Source of the DNA: Microbacterium terrisoli
GTDB taxonomy: Bacteria; Actinomycetota; Actinomycetes; Actinomycetales; Microbacteriaceae
NCBI RefSeq assembly: GCF_030866805.1
Contig: NZ_CP133019.1
Span: 744,001 to 808,000 of the forward strand
Reading direction: 5' to 3'
Length of the DNA stretch: 64,000 nucleotides
In this document: piece after piece, positions 47,901-62,900 of the stretch
Numbering within the stretch: position 1 is the stretch's first letter
Layout of the letters: every line of letters starts with the position of its first letter
Position numbers and translations under genes: made by a program
Notes under the pieces: generated by a model
Told to the model about the DNA's origin: nothing
The model's database searches: none
The model's input: the letters and a program-made list of their open reading frames with translations, nothing else

Positions 47901-50900
47901 GGATGGACCTCCGGCACGACCTACGCGGTCGGCGATGTCGTGACCTCGGGCGGACACACCTACGCGTCGCGCGGCAACGACAACATCGGCCACACGCCGA
48001 CCCCCGGCGGCGATGAATTCTGGGCACAGAGCGACCAGGACCCCACTGCAGGCCCCGGCGGCTCGGCGACGGGCATGGGCGACGCGGCCGCATCCGGCGC
48101 GGACGGCGGCTGGGGATCGATCCTGGCGAACATGGCGACTCCCGGCCAGGGCGCTCCGGCGTACCAGCAGCAGTACGGGGCCCTCATGACCGGCGGGCAG
48201 AACGCGGTCAGCGGCGCCACACCCGGCACTGCCGTCGCCTCGACGCCCTTCACCCAGCAGACCCCGCCGCCCAGCGGCACGTCGGCCACGATCTTCGGCA
48301 CCGTGCACGCCGGCGGAGCGGTGCTGGTCAACGCCGCCGACGGCCTCGCCGTGCTCTCGGTCGCCGGTGCCGCCGCCGGCGGGATCGGGGCCGTGGGTGC
48401 CGGTATCGGCATCATCTCCCTCGGTCAGAACACCGACGCCGGCGTTTCGGGCGCCGGCAGCGTCAGCGCGCACGGCACTGTCGCGGTGCACGCGAGCCTC
48501 GACGAGCAGGTGCTCGGCGTCGCCTTCACCGGCGCGGGCGGAGGCTTCGCGATCGACGGTCAGGTCGTCGTGGTCACCGACACGAGCACGCAGAAGGCGC
48601 ACGTCGACTCCGGGGCCGCGATCCCCACTGCGAGCCTCGTCGACGTCGGCACCACCGCCACCCGCTCGGTCGGCGCGCTCGCCATCGGCGTGGGCCTCGG
48701 CGGGGCCGCCGCGCTCGGGGCCTCGGTCGCCGTGGTCGCCGTGAGCGGCGACACCGTGGCCTCGATCGGCGACGTGGCGATCGGCGCCGCCGGCCCCATC
48801 GGCGGCATCTCGGTCGCAGCATCCGACACGTTCATCCCGACCGACATCGCGATCGCGCTGCAGGGCGGCGTGGGCGTGGCGCTCAGTGGCGCCGTGGCCG
48901 TCGTCACCTACAGCGGCACGACGCGTGCCGAGTCCGGCGCACACGGTTCGGTGACGATCGGCGGCGATGTCACGATCACGGCGAGCGGTGCGCGCCATGA
49001 CGTCGACGCGTTGACCGTGAACGTTGCAGCCAGCGAAGGTGTGGCCGGTGGCGTCGCCGTCGCGCTGGCCACCGACGACCGGTCCACCGAAGCGGCCATG
49101 CTCACAACGGGCGTCATCCACGCGGCAGGCGACGTCGCCGTCACCGCCGGCTCCGTGAACGACGTCAGCGCGACCGGCACCGGCATCTCGGCCGCCGGCG
49201 GCGCTCCAGAAAACGTCGCTGCCGTCACCCTGATGCTCGCCTTCGCGACGGTGTCCGGCCACACGAGCGCCCGCATCGACGGCGACATCGCCGGATCGGG
49301 CTCGATCACCGTGGACGCCCGCGCCGAGAACACGACGACCGCCACCGTCGTCGTCGTCGCGGTGTCGATCGGCGTGGGCGCCAGCGGCGCATATGCCCAG
49401 GCCCACGTGACTGCGGATGCCGCCATCTCGGCGATCGTCGGGTCCGCGGCATCCCTCGCCAGCACGGGAGAGATCGTCGTGAACGCGGCCGTGCGGGGGC
49501 ACGGGAACAAGGCCACCGCCAAAGCCAGCGCCGGAACGACCGGCGAGATCAGCGTCGGCGTGCTCGTGACCGATGCCGACGTCGCAGCACCCGTGACCGC
49601 GTCCGTCGACGGCGTCGTCGCCACCCCCGGTGCCCTGAGCATCACCGCCACCGGCAGCAGCACAGTGAGGGCCCGCACGGTCGCCGTCGGCATCGGCACC
49701 TGGGCCTCGGGCGTCGGCGCCGAATCGCACGCCGCCATCGCGGACACCGCGGACGTGACCGCACGCCTGACCGGCACAGCCGCAGTGACAGGCGCCGTGG
49801 TCGTGTCCGCACGAGGCGCCAACGTGGCCAAAGCCAAGAGCGACGCCGGCTCAGGCTCGGCGGGGCTTGCCATCGACGTGAGCCTGCTGACGGCGCGCGT
49901 CGCCGGGGCGGTGGTCGCCTCGGTGACAGGCACCATCACGGGCGCCGCATCGCTGCGCGTCACAGCCTCGGGCGCGAACACCGCGTCCGCCAAGGCCGTC
50001 GCAGTGACCGTCGGTCTCGCCGCCGGCAACGGTGCGTCGCCGGACGCGACCATCACCACCGACGCCGATGTGACCGCGCAGATCACGTCGACCGCCTCGA
50101 CCTCCGTCGTCGGTGCCACCTCGGTCACCGCAGCCGGCACGAACTCCGCCCATGCGAAGTCCGACGGCGGCGCGGGCGGCGCCCTCACCATCGAGGTCAT
50201 GCTGCCCACAGCCACCGTCGAAGGCGCCGTCATCGCCGAGGTCGACGGCACCGTCTCCACAGGCGCCCTCAGGGTCACGGCATCCGGCGGCAACAGCGCG
50301 TCCGCGACCACGGTCGTGGTCAACGTCACGCTGGCGGGCGGCGAAGGCACGAGGGCCACCGCGACGGTGACGAAGGATGCCGCGACCAGCGCCGGGATCG
50401 GCGCTGCGGCCCATGTCACCGCGACCGGTGCCGTGACGGTCGGCAGCTCGCTGTCCACCGGGCAGAACAGTGCGAACGCCTCGGCGAGCGGCGGCCCCGG
50501 CGGGGACATCGACGCCGGGGCCATCAACGCCGGTGCGTTCATCGCCGAGGCCACGGTCGGCGCACCGGTCGCCGCACACGCAGACGGCGTGATCACCGCG
50601 TCGATTCTGAGCGTCACCGCGACCGGCGGGTCGAACGTGCACAGCGGGACGACGGCGGCCGGCATCGGCCTCGGGGCGAAGGTCAGCACCGTCGTCGACT
50701 ACGCGCAGGTGACCGCCGACGCGGCCGTCACCGCCACCGCAGCATCCAGCGCTCAGCTGACCGTCACCGGCGACACCACGATCTCCGCGACCGGAACGAA
50801 CACCGCGACAGCCGCGGCGGACAGCGGCTCGGGCAGCCTTCTCGTAGATGTCGGCGTGGCAGTGCCCACCAGCCAGATCGACGCCGGGGTCGCGGCATCC

Positions 50901-53900
50901 TTCGCCGGCATGATCCACGGCAACGGGCTGAGCGTCACCGCGGACGGCACGAACTCGGCCACCACGACGCTGACACCGGTCGACGTCGGGCTCGTCGCCT
51001 CGGTCCAGGCCGGCGGCGCCGATGCGATGATCACATCGTCTGCGACGGTGAGCGCCACGGTCGCCCGCGGCGCCGACCTCACCTTGGGCGCGCAGGGCGC
51101 TGCGATCCGCGCCACCGACCAGAACACGGCGACCGCGTCGATCGGCGGCGGCCAAGGCGCTGTGGCCGTCAGCGTCTCGGCGCTCGAGGCGACCGCCGAT
51201 GATGCCGCAGGGGCGGTGGCGAGCTTCGCCGGCACGATGCACTCCGGCGCATCGCTGGACGTTGTGGCAGCGGGCACGGATCTCGCGTCCACCGACATGT
51301 TCATCGCGAACGTGTCCATCCTCAACGAGGACACGATCCTGACGGCGACGAGCTGCGTGTCGGGGAGCGTCGCGGCGAGCCTCGGCGCCGGGGCGCAGGT
51401 TCTGGGCGCCGGCACGGCCGTCGCCGTGGGCGCGCAGCACAGCCAGACGGCGAACGCCTCCGCGCGTAGCGGAGCAGGTGCGATCATCGCCGTCACCTTC
51501 CCCGACGCCGAGGCCGCCATCACAGGTGGGACGACGGCCACCGTCGCAGACGGCGTGAAGATCGGCACGCCGGTGGCTCCCGCAGCGTCGCTGGCGGTGA
51601 CGGCGAGCGACACATCCACCGGCACGTCATCGGCCGTGGTGGGCGCCGGCGGTCTGATCGACGTCCAGGGCGCCGAGACCACCACCACGGTGACTCCGGT
51701 CGTGACGGCCGCGATCGGCAGCGCTGCCGGCGCCGCGACGCCGACCCCGATCCGGGTGATCGGCGACGTCACCGTCACTGCGACGTCCGTGCGGGCCGAA
51801 GGAAATGCGACATCCAAGAGTTACGGCGGCGGCGGCGTGGCCGTCGGTCTCGCGAAGGCGACGGTCACGACCGCGCCGACCGTCACGGCGTCCACCGGCC
51901 CCGGGGCCGCCATCACCGCAGGCGGCAAGGTCACGGTGCAGGCCCAGACCCAGGCGAAGGGGAGCACGCAGCTTCTCGACAGCTATGCCGCCGGGGGCTA
52001 CCAGGTCGTCAACGGCTTCCCCACCGCGCTCGCCAACGTCAACAGCAACGCCGGCACGCTGTACTTCCCCAGCCACGGCCTGGCCGACGGCGACACGGTG
52101 CTGTACATCGGCACGTCGGTGTCGGGCCTGACCACGGGGCGCATCTACACGGTGCTGACGGCCGGGCCGGACGACCTGCAGTTCGGTGCCGCGTTCAACA
52201 ACACCGCCACGATCGACTCGAACGACCTCAGCGGCACGAACGGCGTCGACCCGAACCGCTCCACGATCCGATTCGCCACGCCCCACAACTTCGTCACCGG
52301 CGACGGCGTCGTCCTGGCCGGCACCGGGATCGTCAACGGTGTCGACGTCACCGGCAAGACGCTGTACGTGCGTGTGATCGACCCGTACACGATCCAGCTC
52401 TATCTGAGCAAGACCGACGCGATGGCCGCCGGTGTCACCTTCGGCGTCGGTTCCGTCGCGGGCGACGGCACGATCACCGCACCCAACTCGTTCACGCCCG
52501 GAGAGCGGGTCACCTACCAGGCGCCGAGGCCCCTGACCTTCACTCAGGCCGCCGTGAACGTGTCGACCTCGTGCACGAAGGACGCGTGCTACGCGCCGAA
52601 CCCGGGCGCGAACAACATCCTCGTCGGCCCGTACGCCGGCCAGAACGCCGACAACCTGCCGGTGCTCAGCGCCCACAACCTGCAGACCGGCCAGGCCGTC
52701 GTCTACCGGACGTCCGCCCACGCATACGGGTTGGGCAGCGGGCTGGTCAGCGGACACACCTATTACGTCATCTACGTCGACCCGTACGTCATCCAGTTGG
52801 CCGCCTCGTATGACGACGCGGTGGCCGGCACCGAGATCGCACTGACCACGCCGCCGGATACCGACTCCGGCACCTACGAGATCGCACCGGCCCCGATCGG
52901 GAATCTCGTCGACGGATACACCTATGTCGTCGGTCCGAACCCGACGGCGACGACCTTCACGCTGCAGAGCGTGAACGGCCAGCCGTTGACGTGGGACACG
53001 ACGCACGTGCTCGGCACCCAGACAGTGTTCGCCGCCGGCCTGGCGCTGCAGGCCTGCGCGACCTCGTGCGGCACCGGCACCGTGCGCCTCGACATCGCCG
53101 CGTCGGGAACCGGCGACTACTCGCTGTACGCCCCCGTGGTCCCGACCGACGGCACGTCCTACGTGTCGCTGCGGCTGGTCACCCCGCCGGCCGGCGACGG
53201 CCAGTCGTCGGCGTCGGCCGCCGGCGGCAACGGCGGATTCGTGGCAGTGGGCGTGCCGAGCGCCGAGGTCGATGACACCACGACGGTGACCGCGATCCTG
53301 GGCGGGACGATCGTCGCCAGCGGCGATGTGTCGGTCCTCTCGAACGCCGTGACGTTCGACGCCTCGTCCGCACAGAACACCACCGGCGGCTTCGTCGCCG
53401 TCGGCGTCGTCGACTCCACGCTGAATGTGAACGTGACGAACCGGGCGAACGTCGCCCCGAACGCCGTGGTCTCGACCGGTCGCAATGTGAAGGTGGCAGC
53501 ATCCACCATCGCCTTCTCGGATCTGTACGCAGACAGCGAGGGCGGCGGATTCGCCGGCGGCTTCACCGCGAACGGCACGACCGCGATCCGGGACCAGACC
53601 ACGGCGACCGTCGGTCGCAACGCGAACGTCGCCGGCGACACGGTGCAGGTCACCGCGAATTCGGGCGGTGCCAGCACGTCGTTCGTACACGCTGTCATGC
53701 ACGCACTGTTCGGCGGCACGCAGACGAATGACGGCATCCAGATCACCTCGAATGACCGGGCCGTGCTCGACGGAGACCCGACCACGCACACCGTGATCAC
53801 GGGCCGCCACGGCGTCGATGTGCGCGCCTGGCACGCGGACTGGTCGTATCTGAGCGACGCATACTCGCACTGCGGCTGCATCGGGCCATCCGGCGGCGAC

Positions 53901-56900
53901 TATGGCGACAGCATGGCGCTGTCCAACAGCATCATGGGCGGATCGGGCGTGACCCTGTATGTCGGCGCCCGCCTGGTGCCGGGCGTCAACGAGCCGTCGA
54001 ACGCGCCGGAATCACCGCTGAAGACCAACGACGACGGCTCGCTCGTGCTGTACGTGGAGGGTGAGAACGAGGGCAGCTACAACCACACCGATGACTTCGG
54101 GTCCGGCCCCGTCGCAACCAACGGCATCAGCTGGAACTCCGACGTGGTCGTGGACTCCGGGCCCGACCCCTATCTCGTGGTGGGACCGGACGGCAAGGTG
54201 CTTGCGGACGTCAACGTCAAGATCATGGTCGGCGGCCGGCTCGTCATGCCGAACCTGGGAGACACGCTCACCGGTCCGATCGTCGTCGGCGACATCGTCA
54301 ACCACGGCAGCGGCGACATCTACATGACGTCGTCGTCGGGAACCATCTCCGGTGGGTCGCAAGCGGTCGACGGGCACTTCTGGGGAACATTCACGTTCCA
54401 CCAGAACTTCGACACGGTGACGATCGTCAACGAGTCGAACCTCGACATCCGGGTCGGCGACATCGACGTGATCAACCAGAACGGCCGGCCGGTGGTCACA
54501 CTGAACACGCGCGGCACGTCGAACAACCCGCCGGTGGACAGCGGCTCGGTCAGCGTCCATTTCGCCCTCGCACAGTTCGTGACCCCGAGCCGTGTCGTCA
54601 TCGACAACACGGGCGCTTCGACACTGACCCTCGCGGGTACCATCACCAACCCGATCGGCGAGACCGACGTGCAGAACCTCGGCGGCGCCATCGCCTCGGC
54701 CACCGACCGCGGGCAGACGATCGGCGGGCACACGACGCTGATCACCACGAACATCCTGCATCTGGACGCCCCGACAGCGTCGATCGGTGCGGCGGCCGCG
54801 ACGTCGAGCGCGCACCGCCTCAGCATCGACCTGATCTCGTATCAGGGCCACCCCGAGCAGATCACCGCCACGGCGGGCACCGACCTGTACCTAGACCTGC
54901 GCACGTGGCTGCGCGACCCGACGACCCCCGATCCCGCGGTCGCAGGCAATCCCGTCCCTGTGATCGCGATCGACCACCTCGTCGCCGGCGGCAACCTGGA
55001 CCTGCTGCTGCAGCCCACCGTCTACAGCGACCGCGCGCCCGGCTTGCCCGGTGTCGAGGTCGTCGTGCCCTCCGAGCCGCTGGAACGCGCCTACTTCAAC
55101 TTCTTCCGCGAAGACACCCTCTGCCCGGTGCCCGGCAGCACCACCGACGCGTGCCCGTACAACCTCGGCGCCTTCGGCTCCACGCCCCACGCCGCCGCGA
55201 GCACCTACGACTTCAGCCAGCTGGACGCCGGTTCCGCCATCTCGGACGGATCGATCAGCGTGACCGCGGCACAGCCGGCGCCCGCCGACACCCGCATCAA
55301 CCTCATCGGCTTGGTCGGGGTGCATCAGAACGGCAACGTCAACACGATGACGAACGGATTCGTCACGCTCACCGAGAGCGCCGCCGACAGCACCGCGATC
55401 CACCTGGCGATCCAGACCGGCGAGCTGCCCGACGCCACGGACTTCGTCACGACGACGACCCGGACCGTTGCCGGCGGGCCCAACCACGACCTGCGCGCGG
55501 GCCTCATCGAATCCACCGACGACGACGTGACCCTGACCTCGCCGGGCTCGATCGTCGACGCGCCGGTCGGCTCGGCCATCCCGCCCGCCACCGGCGACGC
55601 GGGCGCCGACGTGGTCGGCGTGAACATCACGATGACCGCGAACGGCGGCTCGATCGGGCAGGACGGTGACTTCCTCGAGATCGACTCGTCCGTCGACCGG
55701 TTCGGCGTGCTGACGGCGACCGCCGCCGGTGTGATCCGCATCACAGAGACCCCCGGCGACGCCTCGGCCGGCTACGCCCACCCCGGCGACCTGAACGTCA
55801 ACCTCGTCACCACCTGCTACGGCGCCACCGCGACCGCGTGCGCCGACGTGAGCCTGGCCACCACCGCGGGCTCCATCCTCGACGGCCACAACCCGCGTGC
55901 CGACGGCAGTGGGGCTGCCGGCGCCACCACGGTCAACGTCATCGGCAACTCGATCGACCTGCTCGCCGTCGGCGGCGGCATCGGCACGCCCACGAACGCG
56001 GCCACCGGCGTCTTCCTGGGCGACCTGAAGCTCGACTCCGCCGCAGGCGCAGGATGCCTCAGCACCTCCACGCTCGACTGGCTGAACGCCACTGAAGCCC
56101 AGCGCGCCGTCACCGCCACGTGCCACATCGCCGCCCAGGCGTCGACCGGCATCCACCTGACCGAGCTCGACGGGCACGCGAACGTGCTGCTCGCCCACGC
56201 GGCGAACGGCGACGTGCGCATCACGACGACCGAGACGCAGACCGAGGGAGGCGACATCCTGCTCCTGCACAGCGGCTCGACGCTCGTGCGCGAGAACCAG
56301 CCCCAGCCGGTGCCGAACGGGCTCGTCGAAGCCGACAACGGCAACGTGCTGCTGCTCGCAGCCGACGACGTCGTCACCGACCCGAGCGGGCAGATCCTGG
56401 CCACCACCGAAGCGGGCGACCCGGGCTCAGGCAACACCGCCGACCCCAACCGGCCCGCGACCGCGACCGGAAACATCGACATCCACGGCGACTGGCACCC
56501 CGGTGTCGCCGACGCCACCGCGAACGAGGGCACGATGATCGTGCTGCGCGGCGAGCTCACCCCCGGCACAGGCGGACTCACCCGCGTCTTCGGAAACGGC
56601 GACGACGACCAGATCACGTTCGACCAGACGCTGCTGGGCGGCCAGACCCGCGCGTACGGCTCGGCGCAGCCCACCGCACACAAGGGCTTCGCCCCCGTCG
56701 GCGACGGCGAGGACACGCTGACCGTCTACCTGCTGCAGACGATGCCGCGCACCGGCACCACGCTGAGCCTGGACGGCCAGGCCGGTACCGACCATTACGT
56801 CGTGTGGACGCACGGCAGCGAGCACGGCGACGCCCATTACGTCGTCAACGTGCTCGACAGCGGAGCCCCCGCCGACGGCGTCGACACGCTCGCCGTCTAC

Positions 56901-59900
56901 GGCGCCGACAGCTCCGCGAACGGCGCGGCGGATCCGACGGACGACATCTTCCTCTTGCGGGCGGCGGCGTATCTGCCGGGCGAGTCCGCCGCACGCCCCG
57001 ACCTCTACTGCGACACGGCCGGCGACAGCGCCTGCGCGATCCACCCCGCGTACGTCGCTGTGCTGCACCCCGTGCCCGTCGCCGGCGTCGACCCGCTGGT
57101 GGCCGCGCAGACCTCGGGCTACGCGGGCGTGGCCGAGCGCATCACCTACGACTCCGCGATCAACGGCATGCTCTCGGTGCTGGGCTTGGGCGGCGACGAC
57201 CACTACGCCGTCGACGACAATGCGGCGATCACGAACCTCGACGGCGGCGCCGGGAACGACACGTTCCAGATCGGGCAGCTGTTCGGCATGCGCCGAGATG
57301 CGGCGTACGCCGGCCTGCCCGCTGCCGACTGGTTCCCGACGATCGCCACCACGCGTGGTTACCTCTCCGAAGGCACGAGTGCGCCGCTCACGGCCCAGGG
57401 CGGGAGCGGCGACGACACGTTCGCCGTGTACTCCAACCACGCGGCCCTGCGGCTGGAGGGGGATGCCGGCAACGACCAGTTCCTCATCCAGGCGTTCGCG
57501 CTGGCCCGCACCGACGCGAGCGGCAACCTGGTCATGGGCCCGGTCTTCGCCGGCCAGGTCACCGTCGACGCCGCCGCCGGCACGATCACCCGGGGTGACG
57601 GCGGCAGCTTCGTCGTCGACGGGTTCGCCGTCGGGCAGACCGTCGCCATCACCGGCGCGGGTGCCGGCAACGACCACGATGCGGCGCACACGGCCGTGAT
57701 CAGCGCCGTCACGGCGAGCACGATCACCCTGGCAGCGGGCCTGACCACGACTGCCCCGCTGCAGCACAGCGGCACGTCCACCGTAGCGATCAGCAGCGGA
57801 CCGGTCTCACGCACGAACCTCACGGTCGCCGCATCCGCCGCGGGCACCAGCACGATCACCCGCACCGACGGCGGCAGCTTCGTCGCCGACGGATACGCCG
57901 TCGGCCAGGCCATCGCGCTCGTGGGGGCCGGAGTCGACAGCAATCCGACCGGCTGCACCGTCACGCCGACCCAACCATGCCTGCCGTACGTCATCACGAA
58001 GGTCACAGCATCCACCCTCACCGTGCAGGCAGCCCTCACCGCCGGCGCCTTCACGGCGGCCACCGTCAGCGCCGTGCTGCCCAGCCCCGTGCTCACGACC
58101 GGCTTCAGCACCGCCGCACAGACCGACGTGCGCGCAGGCGACGGCGACGACCAGGTGCAATACAACGTGAATGCGCCGGTCTCGGTCGACGGCGGCACCG
58201 GCTTCAACAAGATGGTCGTGCTGGGCACCGAGTTCGCCGACCACATCGTCGTCACCGCCACCGCGATCTACGGCGCGGGCCTTGCCGTCGACTACGGCAA
58301 CGTGCAGGTCGTCGAGGTCGACGCGCTGCAGGGCGACGACACGGTCGACGTGCTCTCCACCGCGCTGGGCGTTGTCACCCGCGTGCTCGGGGGCCTGGGC
58401 AGCGACGTCATCAACGTCGCCGGCGACGTGGTGGGCGACGTCGTCAGCCGCGACCCGAACGGCACCCACTCCACGATCAACGAACTCGTCAGCTCGAGCG
58501 ACCCGGCGTACCAGAACGTCGTGTCCGCCGGCATCCCGGTCTCGGTCTCGCGTCCCACGCAGGGTGTCGTCCTGATCACCGAGACCGGCGGTCTCACCTC
58601 GGTCGCGCGTCTGAGCAACAGCGGCCCGATCGGCAGCCTCGACTCCTACGGCGTGTCGCTGACCAGCGCCCCGACCACGGACGTCTGGATCACCGTGTCG
58701 GCCGGCCTCAGCCCGGACGAGCTGCGCCCGGGCGCCGACACCGTGTACCTGTGCGCCGGCAGTGCGGCCGACTGCGACGCGCCCGCCGACTTCTTCCGCA
58801 CCGTCTACGTCGACGGCGTCCCGCAGTACGAGGGCCTGAACGGCCCCGGCATCGCCGACAGGTCGCTCGTGCTGCACTTCACCCCGGGCGATTGGGGCAT
58901 CCCGCAGCAGGTGTGGGTGGCCGCCGCGAACGACACCACACCGCAGGGAGACATCAAGGTGGTCATCGCGCACAGCGTGATCAGCGCCGACCCGGTGTTC
59001 GAGAACGCGCTCGTGCGCGACGTGACCGTCTCGGTGCGCGACAACCTCACGCCCGGTATCGACGTCGTGACCCTCGACCCGTCCGGCGCGCCCGACGCCG
59101 GCACGACCGTCATCGAGGGCACGAGCACGACGCAGCTGACCGACACGATCTCGGTCGCGCTGTCGCACAACCCGAGCGGCACCGTCACCGAGGTCATCAC
59201 GCCCACCGATGCGCGGCTGATCCTCTCCAGCACCGACACCCGGTTCGCGCTGGGCGCCGTGGTCGGCGGCATCCAGACCTACCGCGTCACGTTCGGCCCC
59301 GCTGACGGCACCACCCCCGTGATCATCACGGTGCAGGCGGCCACGAGCTTCCAGCGCACCGACCCCGGCTACACGACGCTGCAGTTGCGCGCACTGACCA
59401 CCGCCGCCGGCCGTGACGCAGCGTTCGACACGGTCACCGCGCAGACGGACGTCATGGCCTACGGCGACAGCACACCCGGCGTGTACACGGCGCAGACCGG
59501 CGGCATCACCGTCGTCAGCGTCGGCACCGTCGGCACCCCCGGCGTCACCGACACGTTCACCGTGCGCCTGCTGTCGGCTCCGACCGCGCGCGTCGCGGTG
59601 GGCCTGGTCACCGACGGCCAGACGCTCATCGCCACCGACCCCGGCTGCGCCACGAGCCTGCTCGGCCACGTCTGCCTCGTCTCGATCGGCGGGACTGTGA
59701 TGCCGGCCGTCACATTCGACGCGACGAACTGGTGGATCCCGATCACCGTGACGGTCTCGGCGAACGCCTCGTACGTGCTGCCCCCGAACCGTGCCGACCT
59801 GTACACGTTCCCGAAGCAGCCGCATCTGCTGTCGGCCATCCGCGGCCCGCTGCAGATCGACGGCGGCACCGGGGGAGAGCAGCACACGCTGAACACCGCC

Positions 59901-62900
59901 GTGATCCTTCCCGGCGAGATCGACACGCCGCCGTTCGGCATCGGTCGGCAGCCCTCCGAGGCGCGCCAGGTGGACGTGCTGAACGTGTTCGACGACGGCG
60001 CCCGCGCCGACCACTCGGGCGACCTCACCTCGACCACGCTGACCGGCTTCGGCATGGGCCCGGGCGTCACGTTCGACGGCCCGCTCCCGTTCGGCGAGCA
60101 GGGCACGTTCGCCAGTGGCATCACGTACGGCACGATCACCGTCGACGCGAACGGCGACTACACGACGGATGCCTCGAAGACGACCATCGAGGTCCTGGTC
60201 GTCTCGCTCGGCCAGGGCAATGACACCCTGACCGTCCACAGCACGATGATCCCCGGACCCGACCAGGCCGCCGACGACGACCTGCCCGCCGGCATCCCGG
60301 CACTGCACGGGGGGCTGACCGTCATCCAGGGCGGCGGCAACGCGCTGCTGCAGGTGACCGGCACGTTCACGTGGACACCCGGCGCCGGCACAGCGACCTT
60401 GACCCGCACCGACGGCCTGTCATGGCACGACGCCGGATTCGCCGTCGGGCAGCGGATCACGCTGCCCGGCAGCGCGGTCTACGGCGCCTACACGATCACC
60501 GGGTTCACAGGGGCCGCCGGCCAGACTCTGCTGCTGCGCGGCACCGCCGTGGGCGCCCCCGCCCCCGGCATCCTGACTGGCGCCGTCGCGGTCTACGACC
60601 CCGCATCGCCGCAGACCGGCTACGTCCGGGTCGGCGGCGACCACATCGTCGTGCTCGACGGACCCGGAGTGGGCGCGGGTTCACCCGGCCCCAGCTCGCC
60701 GCTGGTGATCTACGGCGACACGTCGCAGGACGGCATCTGGTACAGCGGCAGCACGTCGCAGCAGTCCGGTCACGATTTCGGCGCCAAGCCCACGATCGAG
60801 CCGGTCGGCAATGCTCCCGACTACGTGTTCCCCGTTGCGCAGTCGTACACCTACGCCGGCAACGACATGATCGACGCGAGCGCGCTGGACGCCGGGATCC
60901 CCGGCTCCGCGCTGCCCTCGATCGGCGTGACGATCTACGGCGGCGGCGGAGACGACACGATCCTGGGCAGCCAGGCCGGCGACATCCTCGCCGGCGGCTC
61001 CGGCAACGACCTCATCCTCGGCGAGCGCGGCCGCGACCTCATCTACGGCGACTCCGGCGTGAACGTCGACGTCATCACCCGCGTGCTCACGGTCGCCACC
61101 GCGAACACCAGCACGCTGCCCGACGCCGATGGCCTTCTCGCCGGCCACGACGTGCTCATCGGCGAGGGCATGGGATCGGCTCCGAGCACCGCCGCCACCC
61201 CCGGCGACGCGCACAGCGACGACCAGGATGTCATCTTCGGCGACCATGGCGTCGTCGTCCAAGACGTGCAGGACGTGCGCACCTGGGCGCTGGACGAGGC
61301 GACGAACACGTTCGTCGAGACCAGCGGCACCCGGCCGCAGCGGCTGCTGACCACGTCCGAGCTGATGACGCTGTACACCGTGCAGCAGCAGAACGGCACG
61401 GGCGACACGATCGAAGGCGACCTGGGCAACGACATCCTGATCGGCGGGGGCGGCAGCGACACCATCTGGGGCAACGACGGAAACGACCTCGCGTTCGGCG
61501 ACTTCGGCAGCGTGTCGTGCACGCAGATCGGCACCGCGCCGAGCGACCCGACCGCGTCGAACCCGGGCTGCCGCATCGACGCGAGTCGGCTGCCGTTCGA
61601 CGTGGCACTGAACGACCACACGTTCCGCTGGACCTCACTGGACACCCAGTCCGGCGCTGACTGGGGCAACGACCTGATCAACGGCAACGACGGCTCCGAC
61701 ATCCTCATCGGCGGCGCGGGCTCCGACCGGATCACCGGCGGAACGGGCGACGACGACATCGTCGGCGGCAACACCGGCGACCCGGTCACCGACGCCGCCG
61801 GCGTTCCCGTGGCGCACACCGGCGGCGCGGGCGGATACAACGGCGGCGTCGATTACGGCAACGGCCCGGTCGCGTTCGGGGACGTGTTCGACGGCACCGG
61901 CGGCGCAGGTGCCCCGCATAGCGCCTGCACCACCGCAGCGTCCTGCACGTACGGCGACTACCTCGACGGCGGTGCCGGCAACGACGTCATCGCCGGCGAC
62001 AACGCGACGCTGCTGCGCACCGGGTCGACCGCCGGCGCCCGGTTCCGCGTGCTCACCGGCGCCGAGATCCTGAACACCGCCGACGGGTCGACGAACATCG
62101 CCGGCACGAACTTCGACGGCACGAACCTGCCCTGCCAGTGGATCGATCCGAACGGTCTGATCCTCGCCTCGTGCACCGACTACGGCTACCAGAACGACCC
62201 GCGTGGTGCGCACGTGCGCGACATCCAGCTCTACGACCAGAGCTTCACACCCGTTCCCGGCACCTTCTCTGACAGCGACATCGCCGGCGGCGCCGGAGAC
62301 GACGTGCTGTTCGGCCAGCTCGGCGACGACTGGATCCAGGGCGACGGCTCGGTCATCGACGACCAGGGCGACATCACGACCGACGTACAGACGCGTGGTA
62401 CGGTCACCGATCCGCGCCGGTCGGTGCAGGATGCCGCGGGGCCGGGCAGCGACGGCAACGACTACCTCGAGGGCAACGGCGGCGCCGACGTGCTGTACGG
62501 CGACCTGGGCCAGGATGACCTGGTCGGCGGCAGCTCCGACATGTTCGGGCTGATCAGCCGCGACCAGCGCCCCGACACCGGCGACACGATCTACGGCGGC
62601 GCCGGAACCCGCATCGGCCTGAACGATCCCGGCGACCTGTCGGCGGCGGGCCACGCCCACGACGCCGACGTGATCATGGCCGACAACGGCGACATCTACC
62701 GCCTGGTCGGCGCGTTCGGCAGCCCGACGACCGATGCGAACGGACACGCCAAGGCGGCAACGGCGTTCCTCACGTTCAACTACGACACCTACAGCACCCT
62801 CGAGAAGATCGTCCCGCGCTCGTACGGCTACCTCGACTACACGGTCGGCACCGCGGCATCCACCGACATCGGCGGTGCGGACCTCGTGCACGGCGAGGCC

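Noticed and set aside
45909..49730. Leftward open frame of 1,273 codons opposite the giant gene
   Set aside because: It has the same antisense composition and no family motifs. It lies wholly within the uninterrupted rightward frame.
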